From Saccharibacillus soli (GTDB lineage Bacteria > Bacillota > Bacilli > Paenibacillales > Paenibacillaceae): a DNA stretch of 64,000 bases. This document shows, piece by piece, positions 38,577 to 47,412 of this stretch. Below the pieces are notes generated by a model, which searched no databases, was not told where the DNA came from, and saw nothing but the letters and a program-made list of their open reading frames with translations. The stretch spans positions 1-64,000 of the forward strand of contig NIOB01000006.1 of the NCBI GenBank assembly GCA_002189105.1, read 5' to 3'. Every line of letters starts with the position of its first letter. The first letter of the stretch is position 1. The position numbers and the translations under genes are program-made.

Positions 38577-39389
38577 ATGAACGACATCAGACAGGGAACG
38601 GAACCGTCGAAGCAAGGAGCGGACGACCGATTCGTGAACCCGATTATCTTTGCACACCGTGGAGCGTCAGGAACACGACCGGAGAACACGATGGCGGCCT
38701 TCCGCCGCGCGGTAGAGCTGGGAGCAACCGGGATTGAGACAGATGTGCAGCTCAGTGCAGACGGTGAACTGGTGCTGATCCATGACGAGACGTTGACCCG
38801 AACGGCAAGTGCGCCAGGATGGGTGGGCGATCAGACTTATGAGCAGCTGCGCAGCCTGGACGCCGGAAGCTGGTTCCATCCTGACTTCATGGGAGAGCGG
38901 ATTCCGCATCTGAACGAACTGCTCAAGCTGGCGCGGGAGTGGAATATTATCGTGAATATCGAGTTGAAAAATACGGTGCGTGCTTATGAAGGGATGGAGC
39001 AGAAAGTCATCGAAGCCGTCCGTGAACAGCGCATGGAGCAGCAGGTGATTCTGTCGAGCTTCAACCATTATTCGCTGGATCAGTGCAAAAAGCTGGCGCC
39101 GGAGATTCGCACGGGAATTCTGTATATGGAAGGTCTGTACCAGCCGTGGACCTATGCGAAGACCCTGGGTGCCGACGCCCTGCATGCGTACGATCCGGCG
39201 GTTCGGGCGGAATGGGTAGGCGAGGCGCGGGCAGTGGGCGTGGATTATCATCCGTTTACCGTCAATGACGAAGGCCGACTGCGCGAACTGATCGGAATGG
39301 GCGTAGCGGGCGTCATCACCGACTATCCGGATCGCGCCGTGCGCTTGTTAAATGAGCAAAAAACAGTCGGAATGGTCAGCTCCAAGTAA
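38577..39389 (+). CDS. ugpQ: Glycerophosphodiester phosphodiesterase
   Basis: 270 residues without signal peptide, so cytoplasmic. It hydrolyses glycerophosphodiesters to glycerol-3-phosphate and an alcohol. GDPD motifs: IIFAHRGASGTRPENTMAAF with H27/R28, the metal ligands E54 and D56 in GIETDVQLS, catalytic H69 in VLIHDETLTRT, and NIELKN and GVITDYPD later. Placed back to back with ugpABE, it forms with them the UgpQ-type salvage route from phospholipid head groups. Confidence 0.92.
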   Translation: MNDIRQGTEPSKQGADDRFVNPIIFAHRGASGTRPENTMAAFRRAVELGATGIETDVQLSADGELVLIHDETLTRTASAPGWVGDQTYEQLRSLDAGSWFHPDFMGERIPHLNELLKLAREWNIIVNIELKNTVRAYEGMEQKVIEAVREQRMEQQVILSSFNHYSLDQCKKLAPEIRTGILYMEGLYQPWTYAKTLGADALHAYDPAVRAEWVGEARAVGVDYHPFTVNDEGRLRELIGMGVAGVITDYPDRAVRLLNEQKTVGMVSSK

Positions 39390-39537
39390 AGGCTATGTAA
39401 AAAAACAAGGGCTGCGCTCATTGCGCGGTCCTGTTTGGTTTGCTAAGGTTAAGGCTAAAGAAGACGTAAGGAATCGGCCTTCAATCCACATCCGGCATCC
39501 GCTTGCAGCGGTGTCGGGGACAAGGAGCTGTCCAATC

Positions 39538-41106
39538 ATGACGACAATACCTGAAACAATCGGCCAAGAGGCGGTGCAGACCTGCCTGCGTGCCGGAATC
39601 ATCGACATCGGTTCCAACTCCATCCGACTTGTCGTGTACGAGAGCGAAAGCGGAGGTTCTTATCGGGTGCTAACTGAATCGCGCGAGGCCGCCAGGCTCA
39701 GTGCGCTCGTTACGCCGGATGGCATTATGCCATCGCCAGCGATTCATTCCGTTGTACCAGTGCTGCGGCAGTTTACCGAGATTTGCCAAGCTTATGGCGT
39801 AAAGCAAATTCGGGCTGTGGCCACCGCTGCGATCCGCAATGCTTCCAACTCTGAACAGATCATCGAGATTCTGAACCGGGAAACGGGGCTGACCATTGAA
39901 CTGCTGCCCGGTGAGATGGAAGGGCATTACGGATTTATTGGAGTGGTGAACAAGATTGACATCCACGAAGGTTTTATCATCGACATTGGCGGCGGCAGTA
40001 CCGAAGTGACGCTGTTTAAGAACCGCCGCCGCGAGTCCAGCTTCTCTTTCCCGTTTGGTGCGGTCAATATGAGCGTGCAGTTTGGAGCCAACGGCGTCTG
40101 GGCGGAAGAACATATTCGGGAATTGGAGAATTTCATTCTCGCGGAAGCGCGGAAGCATCCCTGGATCTCGGAGCATCCCGGACTGGATCTGGTAGGGTTG
40201 GGAGGAACGATTCGCGGGTTGGGCAAGATGGATCAGCGCCGCCGCAACTATTCGCTGCCCTACACCCATAACTATGTCATGCAGGGCGAGGATGTCGATT
40301 ATTTCTATCACTCGCTGCCGAGCATGGACAATAACCGCCGCAAGCGGGTGGCAGGGTTGTCGAAGAACCGGATTGACATCATCGTACCCGGCATGATTAT
40401 TCTGCGAACGTTATTCCGCCATATGAAGGCCAGTCGTTACATCGTGAGTGCAACCGGTCTGCGGGAAGGGTTGTTCTTTGAACTGCTGCATCCCACGCAG
40501 GCCGTGCATGACAATGTGCTGGAATTTGAGCTGCGTTCCCTGCTGGCGAACCAGCCCAAGCCGCGTCAGCTTCATCTTCGCCAGACGGAACGGTTTGCGG
40601 GGATTCTCTATGAAGCGCTGGGCGAAGGCGGGGAGAATGAATGGAATCGCAAGCTGCTGCGTGTAGCCGCCTGGACGTATCAGACGGGAACCGAGATCAG
40701 CTATATCGACTATGAGGAGCATACGCAGTATCTGCTGACCAAGCGCCCGCTCGCCGGGCTGTCGCACCGGGAGATTATTCTGACCGCCCTGATCGGCGGC
40801 ATCGCTGCCAAGGTCAAATGGCGCAAGAGTGCGACTGCTCAGACCTATAAGGATATTCTGCTGCCCAAGGATGAGGAGCGTACCCAGCGCTTGGGGGCTG
40901 TGCTGCAAATGGCCGCTGCGCTGGACTCCAGCGAGACGCAGGCCGTCACCGATCTGAAGGCCAAACGCAGTGGGGATCGCTTTGAATTGGAGCTGACCTG
41001 CCGCACCGAAGCTTTTATGGAGATCCGTGATCTGAAGCTTGCGGCAAAAGATTTTGAGAAAGAATGGAACGTCAAGGTCGGCTTGAAAATCAAGTCTGCG
41101 CAGTAG
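39538..41106 (+). CDS. ppx: Ppx/GppA family exopolyphosphatase
   Basis: 522 residues from ATG 39538 (AAGGAG at 39522-39527); the open frame starts earlier, within the preceding gene, and is not supported. The N-terminal actin-like Ppx/GppA domain shows AGIIDIGSNSIRLVVYESES, IRAVATAAIRNASN and FIIDIGGGSTEVTLF. The C-terminal ~200 residues form an HD-type helical domain (YEEHTQYLLTKRPLAGLSHR) as in long Ppx proteins. It hydrolyses polyphosphate or pppGpp. It follows the phosphodiesterase gene by 148 bases and converges with ppk: the synthesis and breakdown enzymes are side by side. Confidence 0.9.
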   Translation: MTTIPETIGQEAVQTCLRAGIIDIGSNSIRLVVYESESGGSYRVLTESREAARLSALVTPDGIMPSPAIHSVVPVLRQFTEICQAYGVKQIRAVATAAIRNASNSEQIIEILNRETGLTIELLPGEMEGHYGFIGVVNKIDIHEGFIIDIGGGSTEVTLFKNRRRESSFSFPFGAVNMSVQFGANGVWAEEHIRELENFILAEARKHPWISEHPGLDLVGLGGTIRGLGKMDQRRRNYSLPYTHNYVMQGEDVDYFYHSLPSMDNNRRKRVAGLSKNRIDIIVPGMIILRTLFRHMKASRYIVSATGLREGLFFELLHPTQAVHDNVLEFELRSLLANQPKPRQLHLRQTERFAGILYEALGEGGENEWNRKLLRVAAWTYQTGTEISYIDYEEHTQYLLTKRPLAGLSHREIILTALIGGIAAKVKWRKSATAQTYKDILLPKDEERTQRLGAVLQMAAALDSSETQAVTDLKAKRSGDRFELELTCRTEAFMEIRDLKLAAKDFEKEWNVKVGLKIKSAQ

Positions 41107-41144
41107 TCGAAGCGTAATGAAGAACAGCCTATCGATTTACTCAA

Positions 41145-41186
41145 AAAGAACCCGAACCTCGCTGCTGTGCGAAGTTCGGGTTCTTT
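41145..41186. terminator. Bidirectional terminator between ppx and ppk
   Basis: Perfect 13-bp arms AAAGAACCCGAAC (41145-41157) and GTTCGGGTTCTTT (41174-41186) with A-run on the left and T-run on the right, suited to both convergent genes. Confidence 0.85.
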
Positions 41187-41285
41187 GATAGGTGGGATCA
41201 ACGGGCGAAGAGAACGAGGTTGGGTTAACACAGCAGCCGAGGATTGACATATTCCCACGTCCAAGTCTGCCTTTCCGCGAGACGA

Positions 41286-43385
41286 TCAAGACAGCGTAGA
41301 CTTCCATGTCCGAATATCTTCGGCGCGGAACTGGCTGCGGAACGGTTCTTCCCCGTTCTCGAAGGATTCGTAAGCCCCACTGGATGTCAGAATACGAGCC
41401 TTCACGTTATCCTTGAGATACAGCTTCACGATGTTGAGCAGGGTATCCTTGCAGGCCGGATCGAGAATTGGGCACATCAGCTCGACCCGACGGGTCAGGT
41501 TCCGGGTCATCCAATCGGCGCTGGCCAGGAAGATCTCGGATTCGCCGCCGTTCTCAAAGTAGAAGATCCGCGAGTGTTCCAGATAGCGATCGACGATGCT
41601 GCGCACCGTGATATTTTCGCTCAGGCCTTCTACACCTGGACGCAGGCAGCAGACGCCGCGCACGATCAGGTCAATCTTGACGCCAGCCTGAGAAGCTTCA
41701 TACAGCTCATCGATGATCTGCTGGTTGGACAGCGAATTGAACTTGGCGATGATATGAGTCGGCCGTCCCGCCTTGGCATGTTCCGCTTCCCGGCGGATGT
41801 TGGTCACGAATGTGCCCATCATCGTATCCGGTGCGACAGAGATCTTCTGCCAGTCGGGATGGCTCGAATAGCCGGTAATATGATTGAACAGCTCCGAAGC
41901 GTCTTCGCCAATCGATGGGTTGGACGTCATCAGACCCACGTCGGTGTACAGTTTGGCGGTGATGTCGTTGTAGTTGCCGGTGCCTACATGCACATACCGG
42001 CGAAGCCCAACTTCTTCCCGGCGCACAATCAGAATGGCTTTGGCGTGCGTCTTGAGTCCGACCAGTCCATAAACCACGTGACAGCCGGCTTTTTCCAGCT
42101 CGCGTGCCCAGGTAATATTGCGTTCTTCGTCGAATCTTGCCTTCAGCTCGACTACAACGGTGACCTGCTTGCCCGCTTCGGCAGCCTGGGCCAGGGAGCG
42201 AATGATCGGCGATTTGCTGCTGACCCGATAGAGCGTCATCTTGATCGCCATGACATTAGGGTCTTCAGCCGCCTGCTCCACGAAGTCACTGACCGCGTCG
42301 AACGATTCAAAAGGATGATGCAGCAGCACGTCACGTTCTTTGAGCGTAGCGAAGAAGTCCGTGTCTTCTCCATCCGGGAACTCCGGCGGATAGATCGACT
42401 TGGCAGGCGGGTAACGCAGCGTATCCCGATTTTTGACCGAAGCCCCAAATGAAGTCATAAAGCCCAGATCGATCGGACCGTCAATTTCGTATACGGCGTC
42501 TTCGATCTCGAACTCTTCCAACAGCAGCTTGAGTGCATACGGATGGAAATCTTTTTGGATCTCCAGACGCACGGGCGCACCCCGTCGGCGCTTGCGAAGC
42601 TTGTTCTCGATCTCTTCCAGCAGGTCTTCCGCTTCTTCTTCGTTGATCTCCAGATCGGCATCCCGAGTCAGCCGGAAGGCATGAACGGCGACCGGCTTGT
42701 AGCCGCTGAACAGCGTCTGAATATGATGACAGATCAGTTCGTCGATCAGCACATAGCTCTGTTTCTTGCTATGACTACGGCTTGCAACAGGCACAAGACG
42801 AGGCAGGATTGAAGGAACCTGTACGATGGCAAAATAATAACGTTCATCATCGGGCAGATCGATGGTCGCATTTTCACGTTCCAGCACAGCTGCCAGATAG
42901 ACGTTCTGGCTATGTACCAGCGGGAACGGACGACTGAGATCGACCGCCATCGGCGTCAGAATCGGGAAGATGACATCATGGAAATAATCGTCCGCCGATT
43001 TCTGCTGACTGCTGTTGAGGTCTTCATATTGACTAAACATCAAATGTTCTTTGCCCATGAGGCGCACCAATTCACGATAGGTGCGGTATTCTGCCGTCAC
43101 CATTTTTTCGATGCGTTTGGTCAATCGCTTATACAGCACTTGGGGCGTATAGCCGGAGAAATCTTTTTTGGTGATCCCGGCTTTGAGCTGATTGCGGATA
43201 CCCGCCACCCGGACGCTCATGAATTCGTCCAGGTTGCGCGAGACGATCCCGAGAAACTTGGCGCGTTCCAAAAGCGGCGTGTCCGGGTCTTGCGCTTCTT
43301 CGAGCACGCGGTAATTGAATTCGATCCAACTGAGGTCACGGTTGATGTAATAGGGGGAAGTCCCCCGATGGGCATGGTTATCCAT
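41286..43385 (-). CDS. ppk: Polyphosphate kinase 1
   Basis: 699 residues from ATG 43385 with GGAGG upstream; the frame continues to 43484 without support. It makes polyphosphate from ATP. PPK1 landmarks: [40 protein letters not shown], the catalytic-His region [40 protein letters not shown] and [18 protein letters not shown]. Regulated probably by the PhoP-box-like promoter at 43683-43714. Confidence 0.95.
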   Translation of the reverse strand: MDNHAHRGTSPYYINRDLSWIEFNYRVLEEAQDPDTPLLERAKFLGIVSRNLDEFMSVRVAGIRNQLKAGITKKDFSGYTPQVLYKRLTKRIEKMVTAEYRTYRELVRLMGKEHLMFSQYEDLNSSQQKSADDYFHDVIFPILTPMAVDLSRPFPLVHSQNVYLAAVLERENATIDLPDDERYYFAIVQVPSILPRLVPVASRSHSKKQSYVLIDELICHHIQTLFSGYKPVAVHAFRLTRDADLEINEEEAEDLLEEIENKLRKRRRGAPVRLEIQKDFHPYALKLLLEEFEIEDAVYEIDGPIDLGFMTSFGASVKNRDTLRYPPAKSIYPPEFPDGEDTDFFATLKERDVLLHHPFESFDAVSDFVEQAAEDPNVMAIKMTLYRVSSKSPIIRSLAQAAEAGKQVTVVVELKARFDEERNITWARELEKAGCHVVYGLVGLKTHAKAILIVRREEVGLRRYVHVGTGNYNDITAKLYTDVGLMTSNPSIGEDASELFNHITGYSSHPDWQKISVAPDTMMGTFVTNIRREAEHAKAGRPTHIIAKFNSLSNQQIIDELYEASQAGVKIDLIVRGVCCLRPGVEGLSENITVRSIVDRYLEHSRIFYFENGGESEIFLASADWMTRNLTRRVELMCPILDPACKDTLLNIVKLYLKDNVKARILTSSGAYESFENGEEPFRSQFRAEDIRTWKSTLS

Positions 43386-43971
43386 AATTCCTCCAATGAT
43401 TGTGTTCGCGTTTGGCGATTCAGCGCCGATGGACGCGCATCTGATCTTATTAGCAGTATAATCCATGAAAGTGTCTACGCACAAAAAGCGTCTACCGTTG
43501 CACGTTGATCTTCCATGTCGGAAAATTGCACCCTAGTTCCTCATTCACTCTAAAAGTAGGTTTGCGTTCAATTAAATCACACTTCAAGCCTGTGCATTTT
43601 GATCGAATGTAAACGTTGGATCAAGCGTTGTAACCTCCACGAATCCCAGCAATCAAGCTGGCTCAAAGGAACAGCTCTTTTTATTATACCGACGTTTTGT
43701 TAAGCGAATGTAAAAAATCCCATTTCCCATTTTAATTCCAAACGGTGACGTGAAATGAGCGACATTACGCTAGATCCACCGAATTTTTTCGGGAATAAGC
43801 CGGATATGCCTAGATCGGGTACGAGCGGAAAAGAAAAACGCTTGCAGGACATTGGGCGGCGTGTCACGAAAGGGTTACGGACAGGCGTGGGCGGGATGGT
43901 CGTATCGCAGAAGAACGGCAGAGCTGTCCACAGTCCTTCAGTCCGGCAAGGAGAAAGGGTGGTTGCCTGAA
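43386..43971. other. Divergent ppk / GH42 intergenic region
   Basis: 586 bases. On the minus side it holds the PhoP-like promoter of ppk at 43683-43714 and, closer to ppk, a second TTTACATTCG element (complement of 43603-43615 region). On the plus side a 71-codon frame at 43755-43970 ends just before the beta-galactosidase start; it has no good ribosome binding site and no recognisable similarity. Confidence 0.5.
43683..43714 (-). promoter_or_regulatory. PhoP-box-like promoter of ppk
   Basis: Read on the minus strand: TTTACA (43714-43709), TTCGC, TTAACA (43703-43698), 9 bases, TATAAT (43688-43683). Hexamer spacing and the 9-base distance to the -10 box are the same as in the promoter at 38453-38484. 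It lies about 300 bases upstream of the ppk start. Confidence 0.6.
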
Positions 43972-46029
43972 ATGGAACGTCTGCATTATGGAGTCGCTTA
44001 TTATGACGAATATATGCCTTACGACCGATTGGACAAGGATATTGAAATGATGAAAGCGGCGGGAATCACTGTCGTGCGGATTGCCGAATCAACCTGGAGT
44101 ACCCATGAGCCGCAGAATGGGGTCTTCGACTTCTCTTCCGTGGATCGTGTGCTGGATGCCATGTACAAAGCGGGCATCTCCGTCATGGTCGGCACCCCAA
44201 CGTACGCGATTCCGCCGTGGATGGTCAAGGAGCACCCGGACGTTCTCGCTGTGACCCAGAATGGGCCCGGTAAATATGGAGCGCGGCAGATCATGGACAT
44301 TACCAATCCGGTCTACCTGTTCTACGCGGAACGCATCATCCGCAAGCTGATCGGACGCGTCTGTGACCATCCAGCGGTCATTGGCTACCAGATTGACAAC
44401 GAGACCAAGCACTACGGGACGGCAGGCACCAACGTCCAGCTTCGTTTTGTGAAAGCGATGCATGAGAAATTCGGCGGTGACCTGAATGAACTGAACCGCC
44501 GCTTCGGGCTGACCTACTGGAGCAACCGCATCGAGGCATGGGAGGACTTCCCTTCGGTGGTTGGCACGATCAACGGCAGTCTCGGCGCGGAATTTGCCCG
44601 TTTCCAGCGGCAGCTGGTGACTGATTTTCTGACGTGGCAGGCGGGGCTTGTGAATGAATACAAGAAACCCGGTCAATTCGTCACCCACAACTTCGACTTT
44701 GAATGGCGGGGTCATTCATATGGCGTACAGCGGGACGTGAATCATCATCAGGCCGCCAAATGTCTGGACATTGCGGGAGTGGACATCTATCATCCTTCCC
44801 AGAGTGAACTGACAGGCGCGGAGATCTCGTTTGGCGGGGATATGGCGCGTTCGCTCAGGGCATCGAATTATCTGGTACTCGAGACACAGGCACAGGCTTT
44901 CCCACATTGGACGCCGTATCCGGGTCAGCTTCGGCTGCTGGCGTTCAGCCATCTGGCTTCGGGCGCGAGTATGGTCGCGTACTGGCACTGGCATTCCATC
45001 CATAATTCATTCGAGACGTATTGGAAAGGCCTGCTCAGTCACGATCTTCAGCCGAATCCGGTCTATCATGAAGCCAAGACGATTGGAGCGGACTTTGCCC
45101 GGTTGAACGAATCACTGCATGGACTGCGCAAGACCCACCGCGTGGCCATGCTCGTCAGCAACGAGGCGTTAAGTGCCATCGACTGGTTTCCGCTTCCGGG
45201 CGGTAAGAATTACAATGATGTCGTTCGGCGGCTGTATGATTCCCTGTATAAGCTGAACGTGGGCTGTGATTTCATTTTCCCCGAGACGGAAGCGAACGTA
45301 CTGACCGACTACGATCTCATCGTCGTTCCCGCTTTGTACAGTGCCCCGGATCGACTGCTGGAGAAGCTCAATGATTACGTGGAAAAAGGCGGTCATATCG
45401 TCTATACGTTCAAGAGCGGGTTTACCAACGGCGACGTGCAGGTGCGGACAAGCGCCCAGCCGGGCATCATCGCCAAAGCTTGCGGCATGAGTTATCAGCT
45501 GTTCGTCGAGCCCAAGGATGTCCGCATCGCAGGCGATCCATTCGGCGTGGGTTCAGAAGCGGGAGCGGTCGAGACCTGGATGGAGCTGCTGACGCCGGTT
45601 ACGGCAGAAGTCTGGGCGAGCTATGAGCACCCGGAGTGGAAAGGTCATGCGGCGGTTACCCACAATCATTTTGGCAAAGGAAAAGCAACCTATATCGGCT
45701 TCCTGCCGACCGAGGCGCTGCTCAAAGGCGTGTTCGAGCGGGTGCTGCGCGAAGCCGGGCTGTGGGGACAGGATCAGAAGCTGGCCTTCCCGCTGGTCGT
45801 CAAATCCGGGGTCAACCGTGCAGGCTGCCGCGTACGCTATTTCCTGAACTATTCCGGCGAGCCGGTCGAATTCGAGTACGGCTACCGGGATGGACGTGAA
45901 CTGCTGTCAGGTGCGGACGTGCGGCACGGCCAGATGCTGAATCTGGAGAAGTGGGGCTTCGCCATCGTGGAAGATCGGGAGAGTCGTGCCTGTGAAGTCG
46001 CAGAGTCGGCGGACGGGGCGGCAGATTAA
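43972..46029 (+). CDS. Beta-galactosidase, glycoside hydrolase family 42
   Basis: 685 residues from ATG 43972; AAGGAG and AAGGGTGG lie 10-20 bases upstream, while the longer open frame from 43852 adds residues foreign to the family. GH42 TIM barrel: LHYGVAYYDEYMPYDRLDKD, RIAESTWSTHEPQNGVFDFS, acid/base E144 in GYQIDNETKHYGT and nucleophile E304 in NYLVLETQAQ. The middle trimerisation domain and a small beta C-terminal domain follow. No signal peptide, so it acts on imported beta-galactosides. The mutarotase-fold gene downstream may serve the same sugars. Confidence 0.93.
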   Translation: MERLHYGVAYYDEYMPYDRLDKDIEMMKAAGITVVRIAESTWSTHEPQNGVFDFSSVDRVLDAMYKAGISVMVGTPTYAIPPWMVKEHPDVLAVTQNGPGKYGARQIMDITNPVYLFYAERIIRKLIGRVCDHPAVIGYQIDNETKHYGTAGTNVQLRFVKAMHEKFGGDLNELNRRFGLTYWSNRIEAWEDFPSVVGTINGSLGAEFARFQRQLVTDFLTWQAGLVNEYKKPGQFVTHNFDFEWRGHSYGVQRDVNHHQAAKCLDIAGVDIYHPSQSELTGAEISFGGDMARSLRASNYLVLETQAQAFPHWTPYPGQLRLLAFSHLASGASMVAYWHWHSIHNSFETYWKGLLSHDLQPNPVYHEAKTIGADFARLNESLHGLRKTHRVAMLVSNEALSAIDWFPLPGGKNYNDVVRRLYDSLYKLNVGCDFIFPETEANVLTDYDLIVVPALYSAPDRLLEKLNDYVEKGGHIVYTFKSGFTNGDVQVRTSAQPGIIAKACGMSYQLFVEPKDVRIAGDPFGVGSEAGAVETWMELLTPVTAEVWASYEHPEWKGHAAVTHNHFGKGKATYIGFLPTEALLKGVFERVLREAGLWGQDQKLAFPLVVKSGVNRAGCRVRYFLNYSGEPVEFEYGYRDGRELLSGADVRHGQMLNLEKWGFAIVEDRESRACEVAESADGAAD

Positions 46030-46038
46030 GTTAAGCAT

Positions 46039-46070
46039 CAAGAGGGGAGCGGGACTTCCCTCTTTTTTTG
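46039..46070 (+). terminator. Terminator after the GH42 gene
   Basis: AGAGGGGAG and CTTCCCTCT arms around 46041-46064, followed by a T-run. Confidence 0.75.
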
Positions 46071-46194
46071 TACCCTTTTTTCCATCGCAGAGCTATGATA
46101 ATAGGACGGAATCTTCGCAGCTGTAGAGCGCGGGATCAGACACAGACAGATCAGCCAGTCGAGTTAGACGGGGCGAGATCAAGGAGGAAGCAGG

Positions 46195-47082
46195 ATGGAG
46201 CAGCATACTTATCAATTAAAAGGGGAAGAGTTGACGGTCACCATTCAGAAGCCGGAGGCCTGCGAAGGCACAAGGTTTGACCGAATCGGTTGGGTGACGC
46301 AGGTTCGTCTAGAGACGGCAGGGATCGACTTCTGCATGCCGGAGAGTCGGACTGCCGGACAGGGGACGGGCGGTGTAGGGCTGTCCGGTGAATTTGGGAT
46401 CGACAAGCCGATCGGGTATGACGATGCGCAGGTTGGAGAGACATTCATGAAGCTGGGCATCGGTGCGTTGACCAAAGTGGACGGTGAAGGGTATAACTTT
46501 GCGCGAACCTATCCGGTTGAAATGTACGAAGTTCAGGTCGAAGCAGCGCCAAGTGAGATTCGTTTTACCTCGATCACCCCTGAGGTTCACGGTTATGCCG
46601 CCAGGCTGACGAAGACCCTGACCGTAGAAAGGCGCAGTCTCAAGATTCGGTACAAGCTGGAGAATCTCGGCAGCCGGCGAATCTCAACCAATGAATATGT
46701 ACATAACTTTGTCAGCGTAGGCGATTATGCGGTTGGGCCGGATTATGTGCTGAACCTGCCTTATGCCCCTGAGACGAAGCAAATTGGAGACGGCGGTGTA
46801 GAAGAGAAGTTGGTGCTGTCACCCGGCAGGCTCACCTGGTCGAGTGAAGCAGGCGGTGAGTATTACGTCTTATATGAGGGTTTTGCTGTGGGTGAGCGTC
46901 CGTATTGGGAGCTGATCCATACACCAAGCGGAGCAGGGATGCGGGAACTTGGGGATTTCGATGCCTCGAAGTTCGCCGTGTGGGGAGCCGGACATGTGGT
47001 TGCCCCAGAGGTGTTTGTCGATTTGGAACTTGCGCCAGGAGAGGGCCGGGAATGGATGCGGGTGTATGAGTTTTTTGCTTGA
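46195..47082 (+). CDS. Galactose-mutarotase-fold protein of unknown function
   Basis: 295 residues, GGAGG 8 bases before the ATG. Mostly beta, with features resembling the aldose-epimerase/mutarotase superfamily: RTYPVEMYEVQVEAAPSEIR, LTKTLTVERRSLKIRYKLEN, STNEYVHNFVSVGD and a late ELIHTPSG. The usual catalytic His/Glu pair cannot be assigned with certainty. No signal peptide. It follows a terminator after the GH42 gene, so co-transcription is not certain, but a role in sugar anomer handling is plausible. Confidence 0.6.
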   Translation: MEQHTYQLKGEELTVTIQKPEACEGTRFDRIGWVTQVRLETAGIDFCMPESRTAGQGTGGVGLSGEFGIDKPIGYDDAQVGETFMKLGIGALTKVDGEGYNFARTYPVEMYEVQVEAAPSEIRFTSITPEVHGYAARLTKTLTVERRSLKIRYKLENLGSRRISTNEYVHNFVSVGDYAVGPDYVLNLPYAPETKQIGDGGVEEKLVLSPGRLTWSSEAGGEYYVLYEGFAVGERPYWELIHTPSGAGMRELGDFDASKFAVWGAGHVVAPEVFVDLELAPGEGREWMRVYEFFA

Positions 47083-47206
47083 TTCGGATTACCTGTCATC
47101 CGAGATCAGAGGGGCGTTCCGTCTCAAGACGCAGCCCCATCCTTTGAGCAATAAGTTATTCACCTCCTGATTGAGTTCTGCTATACTATCTTTAACTTGA
47201 TAAAAA

Positions 47207-47256
47207 CAGCCGGAAGCACCGCTGATTGGAGACCACTCTAATTGCGGTGCTTTTTT
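47207..47256 (+). terminator. Tandem terminator-like hairpin, copy 1
   Basis: CAGCCGGAAGCACCGC followed by an inner part with GGAG / CTCT pairing and GCGGTGC plus six T. Outer arms AAGCACCGC / GCGGTGCTT. Closely resembles the element at 47323-47373, including the loop. Confidence 0.75.
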
Positions 47257-47322
47257 GTATGTGGAGGCAGCCAACAGGCTGGATTAGCCGTCCGAACAGG
47301 CTCAAAGTAACCGAATATTTGA

Positions 47323-47373
47323 CAGCTGGAAGCACCGCTTATTAGAGAACACTCTACTTTGCGGTGCTTTTTT
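47323..47373 (+). terminator. Tandem terminator-like hairpin, copy 2
   Basis: CAGCTGGAAGCACCGC with inner stem TAGAG / CTCTA and GCGGTGC plus T-run, 116 bases after copy 1 and 40 bases before the start of the large SLH gene. The conserved loop and position just upstream of a gene suggest a regulatory leader as well as a terminator. Confidence 0.75.
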
Positions 47374-47412
47374 GGCGTGTACACAATCTACCAGGAAGAA
47401 GTGACTTGAACG

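Noticed and set aside
43755-43970. 71-codon frame ending just before the GH42 start, possible leader peptide
   Set aside because: Only a poor ribosome binding site and no conserved feature. It might be a leader but nothing in the sequence supports it over chance.
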